Part shown: positions 8,603 to 17,147 of the stretch, one piece after another
How the letters are laid out: every line of letters begins with the position of its first letter
Numbering within the stretch: the first letter of the stretch is position 1
Origin: Lachnospiraceae bacterium
GTDB lineage: Bacteria; Bacillota; Clostridia; Lachnospirales; Lachnospiraceae
NCBI GenBank assembly: GCA_024698145.1
Contig: JAILRO010000038.1
Span: 1-64,000, forward strand
Direction: 5' to 3'
Length of the DNA stretch: 64,000 bases
The notes under the pieces: model-generated
What the model saw: only the letters and a program-made list of their open reading frames with translations
Told to the model about the DNA's origin: nothing
Databases searched by the model: none
Program-made: the position numbers and the translations under genes

Positions 8603-9781
8603 ATGAAGAAAAAAGTTTTAAGTTTCTTACTGGCGGCAACAATGGTTATGGGTCTCGCCACAGGATGCGGATCCGGAGCACCAGCATCAGGAGATGCTAA
8701 GGATTCAGGTAACGACACAACAACAGCTGAGGCATCAAACGATGATTCATCAGCAAGCGGTGACATTCAGGTAGGTATCGTATTGCCTACAAAGGATGAG
8801 CCAAGATGGTTACAGGATCAGAAACAGTTCGAAACAATCTTGGGCGATGCAGGATTTACAAACCAGGTATTATTCAGCCAGGGTTCTTCTGCAACAGAGA
8901 AGACTAATGTTGAAACATTAATCTCAAAGGGTATCAAAGTATTAATTATCTGTGCACAGGATGGTGCGGCAGCTTCAGCAGCAGTTGAGGAAGCTAAAGA
9001 TGCAGGCGTTAAGGTTATCGCTTATGACCGTCTTATCACAGGTACAGATGCAGTTGATTACTATGTAACATTTGACAGTTTTGCAGTAGGTGCTGCTCAG
9101 GGTCAGTACTTAATCGATAACGCTCCTTCAGGAAGCGATATCCCTCTTTACCTCTTCGCAGGTGCTGCAACAGATAACAACGCATTCATCTTCTTCGAGG
9201 GTGCTTGGAGCGTTCTTCAGCCTAAGGTAGCTGACGGAACATTCAAGATTGCTAACTCATCAGAGGCTGAGGCTTTACAGGATAAGGCTGAGCTTTCAAG
9301 AGAAGAGATTGGTAAGATTATCGGTCAGGTTACAACAGATTGGGATTTCAACGTAGCTAAGTCTAAAGCAGAGGCTCATCTTACAGCAGTAGGTTCTGAC
9401 ATGAAGGGTGATGTCCTTGTATTAGCACCTAACGATGGTACAGCTCGTTCTATCGCAGATGTATTTGCATCAGATAAAGATGTATCAAGTTATGTTATCA
9501 CAGGTCAGGATTCAGAGAAGGCTTCAGTTCAGTACATTATTGATGGTAAGCAGTCAATGACAGTATTCAAGGATACAAGAACATTGGCAGCTGACTCAGT
9601 AGCAATGGCTGTAGACATTCTTGATGATAAGGAGCCTGCAACAGATTCTACTTACAACAATGAGAAGATTGATGTTCCTGCTAAGCAGACAGCAATCGTA
9701 GTTGTAACAAAGGACAATGTTAAGGATGCACTTATCGATTCAGGATACTATGAGGCATCTGAGTTTACAGGATTAGAGTAA
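8603..9781 (+). CDS. chvE: Multiple-monosaccharide ABC transporter, sugar-binding lipoprotein
   Basis: The 392-residue protein starts with a lipoprotein signal (MKKKVLSFLL, then GLATGC with lipidated Cys22) and a Ser/Asp/Thr-rich spacer. A two-lobed sugar-binding domain of the ChvE/XylF family follows. Recognisable stretches include VGIVLPTKDEPRW, the second-lobe VITGQDSEKASVQYII, and MTVFKDTRTLA near the C-terminus, which is characteristic of ChvE-type proteins. It captures aldoses outside the membrane and delivers them to MmsA/MmsB. The gene is followed by a strong hairpin before mmsA, which probably keeps this mRNA segment more abundant than the rest. Sugars of this family include xylose, arabinose, glucose and galactose; the exact ligand cannot be read from sequence. 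Confidence 0.93.
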   Translation: MKKKVLSFLLAATMVMGLATGCGSGAPASGDAKDSGNDTTTAEASNDDSSASGDIQVGIVLPTKDEPRWLQDQKQFETILGDAGFTNQVLFSQGSSATEKTNVETLISKGIKVLIICAQDGAAASAAVEEAKDAGVKVIAYDRLITGTDAVDYYVTFDSFAVGAAQGQYLIDNAPSGSDIPLYLFAGAATDNNAFIFFEGAWSVLQPKVADGTFKIANSSEAEALQDKAELSREEIGKIIGQVTTDWDFNVAKSKAEAHLTAVGSDMKGDVLVLAPNDGTARSIADVFASDKDVSSYVITGQDSEKASVQYIIDGKQSMTVFKDTRTLAADSVAMAVDILDDKEPATDSTYNNEKIDVPAKQTAIVVVTKDNVKDALIDSGYYEASEFTGLE

Positions 9782-9797
9782 TATATTAATGAAGAAA

Positions 9798-9820
9798 CGC
9801 CGGCTTATAACAAGCCGGCG
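9798..9820 (+). other. Perfect 9-bp inverted repeat between chvE and mmsA
   Basis: CGCCGGCTT (9798-9806) and AAGCCGGCG (9812-9820) form a GC-rich stem with a 5-base loop and no T-tract after it. It lies between the binding-protein stop and the mmsA ribosome binding site. Hairpins in this position commonly protect the upstream mRNA or partly attenuate transcription, giving excess binding protein. Confidence 0.75.
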
Positions 9821-9842
9821 AATCTTTGAAGGGAGGATTCCT

Positions 9843-11369
9843 ATGAGCGATTACATACTGGAAATGAAAGGTATAGTCAAAGAGTTTCCGGGCGTTAAGG
9901 CGTTAGATAATGTTAATTTTAAAGTAAAACGTGGAGAAATCCACTGTCTTGTGGGTGAAAACGGTGCAGGAAAGTCTACTCTTATGAAAGTATTGTCCGG
10001 AGTGTATCCTCATGGAACATATTCGGGAGATATTGTTTATGACGGAGAAGTTCAGGCTTTCAAGAAAATCGCAGACAGCGAAGCAAAGGGAATAGTTATT
10101 ATATATCAGGAACTTGCACTTATACCGGAACTCTCACTTTACGAAAATATATATTTTGGACATGAGATTGTTAAGGGTAAAGCAATCGATTGGAATGAAA
10201 CAATAGTACAGGCATCAAAGATGCTTGAGAAAGTTAAATTAAAAGCAGACCCTTCGATGAAGGTAAAAGAACTTGGAGTTGGTAATCAGCAGCTTGTTGA
10301 GATTGCCAAAGCACTTAGTAAAAATGTTAAATTATTGATACTTGATGAGCCTACAGCCTCACTTAATGAGGATGATAGTCAGAATCTCCTTCAATTGTTG
10401 AGAGAGTTGAAGAACCAGGGTGTAACATGTATCATGATCTCTCACAAATTAAGGGAAATAACTGCAATAGCAGATACGATAACAGTACTTAGAGATGGAT
10501 CAACAATTTGTTCATTAGATGCAACCGAGAGAACTATCGAGGAAGCAGAAATCATCAAACACATGGTTGGCCGAGAAATGGATAATATTTATCCTAAGAG
10601 AGAAAAGAAAGAGTTCGGCGAAAAGGCGTTAGAACTTAAGGATTGGACAGTATTTGACCCGGCAAAGAACAGGGAGATATTACATAGTGTTAATATCAAT
10701 ATCAGAAAGGGTGAGATTGTCGGAATCCAGGGTCTTATGGGAGCAGGAAGAACGGAACTTGCACTTAGTATTTTCGGAAATCCTACAGGCTATAAGATTA
10801 CAAATGGAAAGCTTTTCATGGATGGAAAAGAAGTTAGATTCAAGCATCCTAAGGAAGCGATTAATCAAGGTCTTGCATATGTAACCGAGGATCGAAAAGG
10901 AAACGGTCTTATACTTATGCAGGATATAAGGTATAACATAACGATTGCAAATCTTGAAGCATTAGTTGAAGGAATAGCAATCAATGAGAATGAAGAAATT
11001 AATGTAGCTAATCGTTATAAGGATTCAATCAACATTAAGGCACCATCTATCGAGCAGAAAGTTGGTAACTTAAGTGGTGGTAATCAGCAGAAGGTTCAGA
11101 TTGCAAAATGGATGTTTGCGGGACCTAATGTTCTTATACTTGACGAACCTACGCGTGGTATTGATGTAGGTGCTAAGTTTGAAATCTATTCTCTTATGAA
11201 TAAGCTCGTAGATGAGGGAATGAGTATCATTATGATTTCTTCAGAGCTTCCAGAGGTATTGGGAATGAGTGACAGGCTCTACGTAATGAGTGAGGGAACT
11301 ATTACCGGTGAGTTGTCGATTGAAGAAGCAACAGAAGAGAAAGTAATGGCGATGGCTATTAAATCATAA
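9843..11369 (+). CDS. mmsA: Multiple-monosaccharide ABC transporter, tandem ATPase
   Basis: This 508-residue protein is the ATP-driving subunit of the importer, with two fused ABC domains. The first has Walker A GENGAGKST (38-46), a VGNQQLVEIAKA signature and Walker B LLILDEPTASLN. The second has a degenerate Walker A (GLMGAGRTEL), an intact LSGGNQQKVQIAKW signature and LILDEPTRGIDVGAK. This asymmetry is usual in MglA/XylG-type ATPases. I place the start at ATG 9843, preceded by GGGAGG; an in-frame ATG at 9789 would translate the intergenic hairpin and has no ribosome binding site. It works with ChvE and MmsB in the membrane. Confidence 0.93.
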   Translation: MSDYILEMKGIVKEFPGVKALDNVNFKVKRGEIHCLVGENGAGKSTLMKVLSGVYPHGTYSGDIVYDGEVQAFKKIADSEAKGIVIIYQELALIPELSLYENIYFGHEIVKGKAIDWNETIVQASKMLEKVKLKADPSMKVKELGVGNQQLVEIAKALSKNVKLLILDEPTASLNEDDSQNLLQLLRELKNQGVTCIMISHKLREITAIADTITVLRDGSTICSLDATERTIEEAEIIKHMVGREMDNIYPKREKKEFGEKALELKDWTVFDPAKNREILHSVNINIRKGEIVGIQGLMGAGRTELALSIFGNPTGYKITNGKLFMDGKEVRFKHPKEAINQGLAYVTEDRKGNGLILMQDIRYNITIANLEALVEGIAINENEEINVANRYKDSINIKAPSIEQKVGNLSGGNQQKVQIAKWMFAGPNVLILDEPTRGIDVGAKFEIYSLMNKLVDEGMSIIMISSELPEVLGMSDRLYVMSEGTITGELSIEEATEEKVMAMAIKS

Positions 11370-11415
11370 TAAAAACAATAAACGAGATTAATATATAACT
11401 AAGGAGGTCATTAAA

Positions 11416-12603
11416 ATGGGTGAGAATAAACAAGCTGGCGGTTTAGGCCAGGAAATTGTTACTCTATTAAAATCCAATATCCGTGATTATATGATGTACA
11501 TTGCACTTGTACTCATCATGGGATTTTTCGCATTCAAAACTGGTGGTGGATTTTTACAAGCCAGAAATATATCGAATCTTATTAATCAGGCAGGTTATGT
11601 TGCTGTAATGGCAATTGGTATGACAATCATACTTATTATTGTACATATTGATCTTTCAGTAGGTTATGTTGCAGGTTTCTGCGGAGCGGTTGCAGCGATA
11701 CTGATGACAAAATATAACGTCAATGAATGGCTTGCAATACTTATTGTTCTTGTACTTGGACTTTTAGTTGGTCTTTACCAAGGTCTTCTTGTTACAAGAG
11801 TCGGGGTTCCGGCCTTCGTAGCGACCCTTGCGGGAATGTTCATATTCAGAGGTCTTCTTAATCTTTCATTACAGGAGACAGGAACAATTATCATTCCAAA
11901 CGAAGGATTTAATGCGTTATCAAATGGATTTATTCCGGATATTACTGGTGGTAGTATACATGTTCTTACTTTAATAATCGGTATTGTGATTGCGGTATTG
12001 ATGATATTCTCTGAAATAAAGACAAGAAAAAATAAATTAAAATACAACTTTGATGTTACATCTACACCGATATTCGTAGCAAAGCTTGTTGTTATATCCG
12101 CAATCATTATGGTTATAATATGGACACTTGCTAAATATCAGGGACTCCCTTGGACAGCAGTTATCGTAGCAGTTGTTCTTCTTATCTATAACTACATGTT
12201 GAATAAAACAAAACTTGGTCGTGCTATCTACGGTATTGGTGGTAATGCACAGGCTGCTGAACTTTCAGGTATCAATGTTAAGAACGTAACATTGTTCGCA
12301 TTCTGTTCTGTCAGCGTTATGGCTGCACTTGGTGGTGTTTTATATGCATCAAGACTTCAGTCAGCAACTCCGACAGCCGGACTTGGATTTGAGATGGACG
12401 CTATTGCATCATCATACATCGGTGGTGTTGCAGTAAGTGGTGGTATCGGACGAGTAACCAATACAATCATCGGTGCATTGGTAATAATGTCACTTACAAA
12501 CGGAATGAACCTTATGGGTGTTGATATTTCTTATCAGTATATTGTAAAAGGTATAATCTTCATTATTGCGGTTGCATTTGATGTAAGAACAAGAAAGAAA
12601 TAA
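11416..12603 (+). CDS. mmsB: Multiple-monosaccharide ABC transporter, permease
   Basis: The 395-residue permease is very hydrophobic, with roughly ten membrane helices, and belongs to the BPD_transp_2 family of ribose/xylose importers. Recognisable parts are MAIGMTIILIIVHIDLSVG in the N-terminal half, GVPAFVATLAGMFIFRGL, and the coupling segment GGNAQAAELSGINVKN near 275. It is the last gene of chvE-mmsA-mmsB, with AAGGAGG just before the ATG and a strong terminator after the stop. Its length matches the MmsB/XylH subgroup, which is longer than the 320-residue RbsC type. Confidence 0.93.
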   Translation: MGENKQAGGLGQEIVTLLKSNIRDYMMYIALVLIMGFFAFKTGGGFLQARNISNLINQAGYVAVMAIGMTIILIIVHIDLSVGYVAGFCGAVAAILMTKYNVNEWLAILIVLVLGLLVGLYQGLLVTRVGVPAFVATLAGMFIFRGLLNLSLQETGTIIIPNEGFNALSNGFIPDITGGSIHVLTLIIGIVIAVLMIFSEIKTRKNKLKYNFDVTSTPIFVAKLVVISAIIMVIIWTLAKYQGLPWTAVIVAVVLLIYNYMLNKTKLGRAIYGIGGNAQAAELSGINVKNVTLFAFCSVSVMAALGGVLYASRLQSATPTAGLGFEMDAIASSYIGGVAVSGGIGRVTNTIIGALVIMSLTNGMNLMGVDISYQYIVKGIIFIIAVAFDVRTRKK

Positions 12604-12634
12604 TATAGCTCACAAAAAACCTTCCTCATATATT

Positions 12635-12685
12635 TTGAGGGGACAAGACGCGCATTATGAGTGTGTTTTGTCCCCTCAATTTTTT
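12635..12685 (+). terminator. Intrinsic terminator of chvE-mmsAB
   Basis: TTGAGGGGACAA (12635-12646) pairs perfectly with TTGTCCCCTCAA (12668-12679), followed by a T run. A shorter overlapping stem (CCTCA/TGAGG, about 12624-12640) could compete with the left arm. Confidence 0.92.
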
Positions 12686-12773
12686 GCAAAATTTACTGTA
12701 TAATACTTGAAAATGTGTTATAATGCGCATATGGGGATTATTTTATTTTTTAGGGTATTGGGGAGAGCAGTAT

Positions 12774-14084
12774 ATGAAGGCAGACAGAAACTTTTGGGGA
12801 AAGTGTATTACACTTTTTATTTTAATATTTCTTATATTATCTGTTAATTTCTATGTGCTATATTCTCGCGTAAGAGATAATGCCATATCCGGAAAGCAGA
12901 AGGAAGTAATGAAGGCGGCAATGGACTTCAATTATCTTCTTGTGGAAAGTGCTGATGCTATAAAGCTTATTTCACAGACAATCGAGGATATGCAGCGAGA
13001 GGAAGCATCCAATAAGGAGATTCTAGCTTTCCTTGAGAAAGAATCCACAATTTACGGTACTACGATTAACAAATATTTTACGGGTTTTTATGGCTACATA
13101 AGTGGGGAATATCTTGATGGAGTCGGATGGGTTCCGGACGATGATTTTGTTCCTACGGAGCGCCCTTGGTATATTGATGCCTGTGAAGCAGGCGGTGATG
13201 TTGCTTTTGTTTCTCCTTATGTAGATTTGCAAACAGAAAGCGTTACGATGTCTTTAAGCAAGATGCTTCCGGATAGAGAAGATGTTATATCTATGGATAT
13301 TACCCTTGACGGAATGCAGAGACTTGTGGAGGAGGCTACAATTAAAAATGGTTGGAAATACGGAATGATTCTTGATGCCGATGGCATGGTTGTAGCCCAT
13401 TCTGAGGTAAGTGAACTTGGTAAGAATTACAGTAGCGATGAGGATGGAATCGGTCGCAAGTTCTCTGACAAAATGTCAAAAAAAGGCACCGATTATGCAA
13501 TTGTAAAGTATGGTGGAAAGCGTTATATTGCTTTATCGGCTGATATTAGTAATGGTTGGAGAACAATAGCTATTATCGGTGCAGGTGATGTGCTTGGTTC
13601 TACCGGTATAATGTTAATTATATTCATTATTGCATTATTAATTATATTTTCAATACTGGTAAGATTTATTTTAAAAATGAGAAAGCAGCAAATTAATGAA
13701 GCACATTTATTCCGTCAGAAGAACTCTTTGGCAAACATATATGATGTTGCATTTTTAATTAATCTCAAAAATAATACATATACAGAAATGGCAGACATTT
13801 CCCCTGATATAAAGATGATTATAGATGAGGATGATGACAAGGCGCAATATACATTGCGTGTAATATTGGATGCTATTACCGATGCAAGATATAAGCGTGC
13901 TGTATTTGATTTTATTAATTTATCAACACTGAATGAACGTATGGGGGATAAAATAGTTATATCCAAAATATTTGTCAGCAACAAGAACGAGAAATACGGA
14001 ATACGTTTTACGCCGGTTGAAAGAGACGAGAACGGTGAACTTGTCAGTGTTATATTTATGGCTGAAAATCTAGTTAATGAATAA
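12774..14084 (+). CDS. dCache sensor protein with PAS-like C-terminus, no output domain
   Basis: The 436-residue protein has a membrane helix at about 10-30, an extracellular double-Cache domain (about 35-280) with the typical TERPWYIDA motif, a second membrane helix (about 285-310), a short charged helix and a cytoplasmic PAS-like domain (about 325-436). It ends there, with no GGDEF, EAL, kinase or methyl-acceptor domain. A Cache-GGDEF gene begins 12 bp after the stop. I infer that it is a sensor that passes its signal to partner proteins, or that it came from a Cache-PAS-GGDEF protein that lost its cyclase. ATG 12774 has GGGGAGAG before it; an upstream in-frame ATG at 12723 lacks a site. 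The ligand is unknown; Cache domains often bind amino acids or small acids. Confidence 0.78.
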   Translation: MKADRNFWGKCITLFILIFLILSVNFYVLYSRVRDNAISGKQKEVMKAAMDFNYLLVESADAIKLISQTIEDMQREEASNKEILAFLEKESTIYGTTINKYFTGFYGYISGEYLDGVGWVPDDDFVPTERPWYIDACEAGGDVAFVSPYVDLQTESVTMSLSKMLPDREDVISMDITLDGMQRLVEEATIKNGWKYGMILDADGMVVAHSEVSELGKNYSSDEDGIGRKFSDKMSKKGTDYAIVKYGGKRYIALSADISNGWRTIAIIGAGDVLGSTGIMLIIFIIALLIIFSILVRFILKMRKQQINEAHLFRQKNSLANIYDVAFLINLKNNTYTEMADISPDIKMIIDEDDDKAQYTLRVILDAITDARYKRAVFDFINLSTLNERMGDKIVISKIFVSNKNEKYGIRFTPVERDENGELVSVIFMAENLVNE

Positions 14085-14096
14085 GCGGGTGGGTGT

Positions 14097-15473
14097 ATGA
14101 AGAAAAGAAAGATAGCGGTATATGTGATTATAATTACCGTTGTATGTATTGTTTCCAATATCGTTTATTACAGACGTCATGCATATGGTGACAAATATGA
14201 GAAGGAAAGTAGTATGCTCATGGCCGATCGTGTATATGACGGCGTGATGGTTGAGCTTGAAAAACCTGTTATTGTCTCTGAAACGATGGCTGACAATTGG
14301 CTCATGAAAGATTTTCTTATTAATGAGATGGATTATTCAAAAGGAGAAGCTGTCTCATTGATGCAATCATATCTTACGGGCGTTAACGAGTCGTGTAATT
14401 TTGATTCTGTATTTATCATATCTGACAGTACTAGAAGATATTATACAGATAGGGGTATTAACAAAGTAGTTGATCCGGACAGAGATCCTCATGATATATG
14501 GTATAATGCTTTTGTTGAGGGAGAAGAGGATTTAGCAATAGAGATAGATGTTGACGAGAATAACAATGACCAGTTGACAGTTTATGTTGATTCAAAGATT
14601 TATGATAAGTCACACAACGTCATTGGTGTATGTGGTATTGGTATTTCTGTCAAAAAATTCCAGGATCTTTTAAAACAATATCAGGATTCTTACAATGTGA
14701 AAATATGTCTTACTGATGACACGGGACTTGTTCAACTTGATGTTAATGATGCAAACATCAAGGCTGTACACAAAGAAAACAATATGTATCAGAAGAATGA
14801 TGATTATTCATATGAGAGTATCGGTCTTAATGGATTTTCAATAACAAGATATATGGAAAAACCGAATTGGTTTCTTGTTATTGACAAGGAGAATGAAAAG
14901 TTTTTCTCTTTGGAATTTGATTACACATTCCTTATTGCCAGTCTTGTTATATATATTACGACGGTTGTTTCAGGCGTTACTATTCTCGGGAGAAAGGATA
15001 GAACGTTTGGATATGGAAAAGGTACTGGCAATGAGATTGACGGATTGACAGGCACACCTAATCGTAATTTCTTCAAGAATATGTACGGAGAACGCGGTGT
15101 GTTTAATACTACTATTTACAAGTCTATGGTGGTATTTGATATTGATTATTTCAAAGAAGCTAATGATACCATGAATGGGAATGAAGTGTTGGTTAAGGTC
15201 GTTGAACTTGCCAAACAGTGCTTTGGAGAGAAGGGCGAGATATTCCGTTGGGGCGGTGATGAGTTTGTCATTTTATCGGAGTGGTCTGTTGAGTTCGGAC
15301 ATGAAATATGCAAAGAATTTTGTAAGAAGGTTGCTGAAGATGGTAGAGTTACAGTATCAATCGGTATTACTGAAGTTCGACTTGCAGATAAGATAAAGAA
15401 GAACTACCACAGGGCAACACAGGCCTGTTATCTTGTAAAAGAAATGGGTGGAGACGGTGTCAAGAGGATTTAG
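14097..15473 (+). CDS. Cache-type membrane diguanylate cyclase
   Basis: This 458-residue protein has an N-terminal membrane helix (about 5-22), an extracellular Cache-type sensing domain (about 30-275), a second membrane helix (about 285-305) and a GGDEF domain (about 320-458). The domain has DGLTGTPNRNFF and an intact RWGGDEF, so c-di-GMP synthesis from two GTP is expected. No RxxD inhibitory site is present five residues before the motif, so it probably escapes product inhibition at that site. It is the second of four closely packed signalling genes (12 bp gaps on both sides), suggesting coordinated expression. Confidence 0.88.
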   Translation: MKKRKIAVYVIIITVVCIVSNIVYYRRHAYGDKYEKESSMLMADRVYDGVMVELEKPVIVSETMADNWLMKDFLINEMDYSKGEAVSLMQSYLTGVNESCNFDSVFIISDSTRRYYTDRGINKVVDPDRDPHDIWYNAFVEGEEDLAIEIDVDENNNDQLTVYVDSKIYDKSHNVIGVCGIGISVKKFQDLLKQYQDSYNVKICLTDDTGLVQLDVNDANIKAVHKENNMYQKNDDYSYESIGLNGFSITRYMEKPNWFLVIDKENEKFFSLEFDYTFLIASLVIYITTVVSGVTILGRKDRTFGYGKGTGNEIDGLTGTPNRNFFKNMYGERGVFNTTIYKSMVVFDIDYFKEANDTMNGNEVLVKVVELAKQCFGEKGEIFRWGGDEFVILSEWSVEFGHEICKEFCKKVAEDGRVTVSIGITEVRLADKIKKNYHRATQACYLVKEMGGDGVKRI

Positions 15474-15485
15474 GAGGATGTAGCA

Positions 15486-17147
15486 ATGCGTTCGATCAGA
15501 ACAAAGCTTTTTTTCTTAATATTTGGTTCTATGTTGGGGCTGTTTGCACTCATGTCCTGCGTTAGTATTTATTTGCTTAATAAGGCGATAGAGGAAGATA
15601 TAGCAAGCTCTATGGATATGATTATAAGAGAAAAATCATTTGATCTTAACGGTAATTTTAATCGCGTAGAGAACGGTACAAAGGAATTGGAGAAGTTTGT
15701 TAACAATAATTTGGATACGAGACTTCTTCGTTCAAACGTTGAATACAAGAATGGTTTTTATGAGGATTTTGCTGATAAATGTGTGGATGTGTGTGGAATT
15801 GTCGGTGATGTTGCGGCAGTATATTTCAGAGCTGAACCGGAAAAGTTTGGATCGAAGTCCGGAGTTTTTATGACGGCCAACAGCAACGGAGAACTAATTA
15901 ATGTTGAACCGGCGGATATTAGTCAATATTCCAAGTCGGATAGAGATTATGTTGCGTGGTATTACGAGCCGTTAGAGAAGGGGTCTGCAACATGGGTAAA
16001 ACCATACCATAACAAGAATATCAATGTATATATGATGTCTTACGTAATTCCTATATACAAATCCAATGCATTTGTCGGAGTTGTCGGAATGGATATTAAG
16101 ATGTCTGCTGTTAATACAATTGTAGATTCGCTGGATTATAAGAATGCCTTTGCGTTTCTTTTAAGTGATGACGGTGATATTATTTATCACAAGGATTATC
16201 CTGAAGGCGTGGAAATGAAGCAATTTAATCCTGATATGAAGGCAACAGCCAAGTATCTCACTCCTCAGGTAGCTTACAAAAATGAAATGCATAAGTGTAT
16301 TTGGAAAAGCAAAGAACACAGAATGTTGGCTAATACGTTGGATAACGACATGGTTGTGGCGGTTTGCGTACCGGAAGAACAGATAATGCGGATTTCACGT
16401 AGTATGAAAATACAGTTGGTTGCAATTTTCTGTTTGGTTATTATGGTTGTGTTTGCTGTTTTCTGGCGTCTGATGGTAATAATTGTTTTGCCGATACGTG
16501 AGCTTACACAAGCTTCAACAAGAATTGCAAAGGGTGAGCTTAATACAGTTATTACATACAAGTCAAAAGACGAGATAGGTACTTTGGCAAAGAGTGTTTC
16601 GAAGATGGCATTGGAAATTAAGGATTATTTTTCTTACATTCACTCTCAAGCGTATTCGGATGCAATGACCGGTGTGGGTAACAAAGCTGCTTATATGGAC
16701 GTTGTTAAACGCATGGATGAGAAAATATCTGAAGGAATGGCAGCATTTATAGTAATAGTTTTTGATGTTAACGGTCTTAAGAGCGTTAATGATAATTTGG
16801 GACATGAATACGGTGATATGTTGATAACGGATGCTGCGGATATTATGAAGCGAGTGTTTTCTGCAGAGAATGTATTCCGTATAGGTGGCGATGAGTTTAT
16901 CGTAGTAATTGAGAATCAGAACGATGATAATATTGCCGAGTATTTTACCGTTTTTGATGAGCAGGTTAAGGAGTTTAATACACAAAATGCCAGATATGAG
17001 CATGACCTTGCTGTCTCAAAAGGTGGTGTTTCATATGTCCAGAATGTGGATGAGGCATACAAGGATGTATTCAAACGTGCAGATGAATTAATGTACAAAG
17101 ATAAAGAGGAGTTTTACAGAGGCAGAAATGATAGAAGAAAAAGATAA
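15486..17147 (+). CDS. Cache-HAMP-GGDEF diguanylate cyclase
   Basis: The 553-residue protein contains a signal-anchor helix (about 8-30), an extracellular double-Cache domain (about 35-300, with DYVAWYYEPLEKG), a second membrane helix (about 312-336), a HAMP domain (about 337-390) and a GGDEF domain (about 395-550) with YSDAMTGVGNKAAY and FRIGGDEF. The intact motif predicts diguanylate cyclase activity; an RxxD inhibitory site is not seen. Its last 20 bp overlap the next gene, which points to translational coupling. The extracellular Cache domain is unlike that of the preceding gene in detail, so a different ligand is likely. Confidence 0.88.
   Translation: MRSIRTKLFFLIFGSMLGLFALMSCVSIYLLNKAIEEDIASSMDMIIREKSFDLNGNFNRVENGTKELEKFVNNNLDTRLLRSNVEYKNGFYEDFADKCVDVCGIVGDVAAVYFRAEPEKFGSKSGVFMTANSNGELINVEPADISQYSKSDRDYVAWYYEPLEKGSATWVKPYHNKNINVYMMSYVIPIYKSNAFVGVVGMDIKMSAVNTIVDSLDYKNAFAFLLSDDGDIIYHKDYPEGVEMKQFNPDMKATAKYLTPQVAYKNEMHKCIWKSKEHRMLANTLDNDMVVAVCVPEEQIMRISRSMKIQLVAIFCLVIMVVFAVFWRLMVIIVLPIRELTQASTRIAKGELNTVITYKSKDEIGTLAKSVSKMALEIKDYFSYIHSQAYSDAMTGVGNKAAYMDVVKRMDEKISEGMAAFIVIVFDVNGLKSVNDNLGHEYGDMLITDAADIMKRVFSAENVFRIGGDEFIVVIENQNDDNIAEYFTVFDEQVKEFNTQNARYEHDLAVSKGGVSYVQNVDEAYKDVFKRADELMYKDKEEFYRGRNDRRKR

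Noticed and set aside
9789-9842. Longer mmsA start at 9789
   Set aside because: It would translate through the intergenic hairpin and has no ribosome binding site, while ATG 9843 has GGGAGG and the family N-terminus.
12604-12634. Antiterminator competing with the mmsB terminator
   Set aside because: A CCTCA/TGAGG pairing overlaps the left terminator arm, but it is short and far less stable, and no regulated gene follows directly.
16563-17003. Minus-strand 146-codon frame inside a GGDEF gene
   Set aside because: It is antisense to an intact diguanylate cyclase domain, Ile/Asn/His-rich, and has no ribosome binding site.
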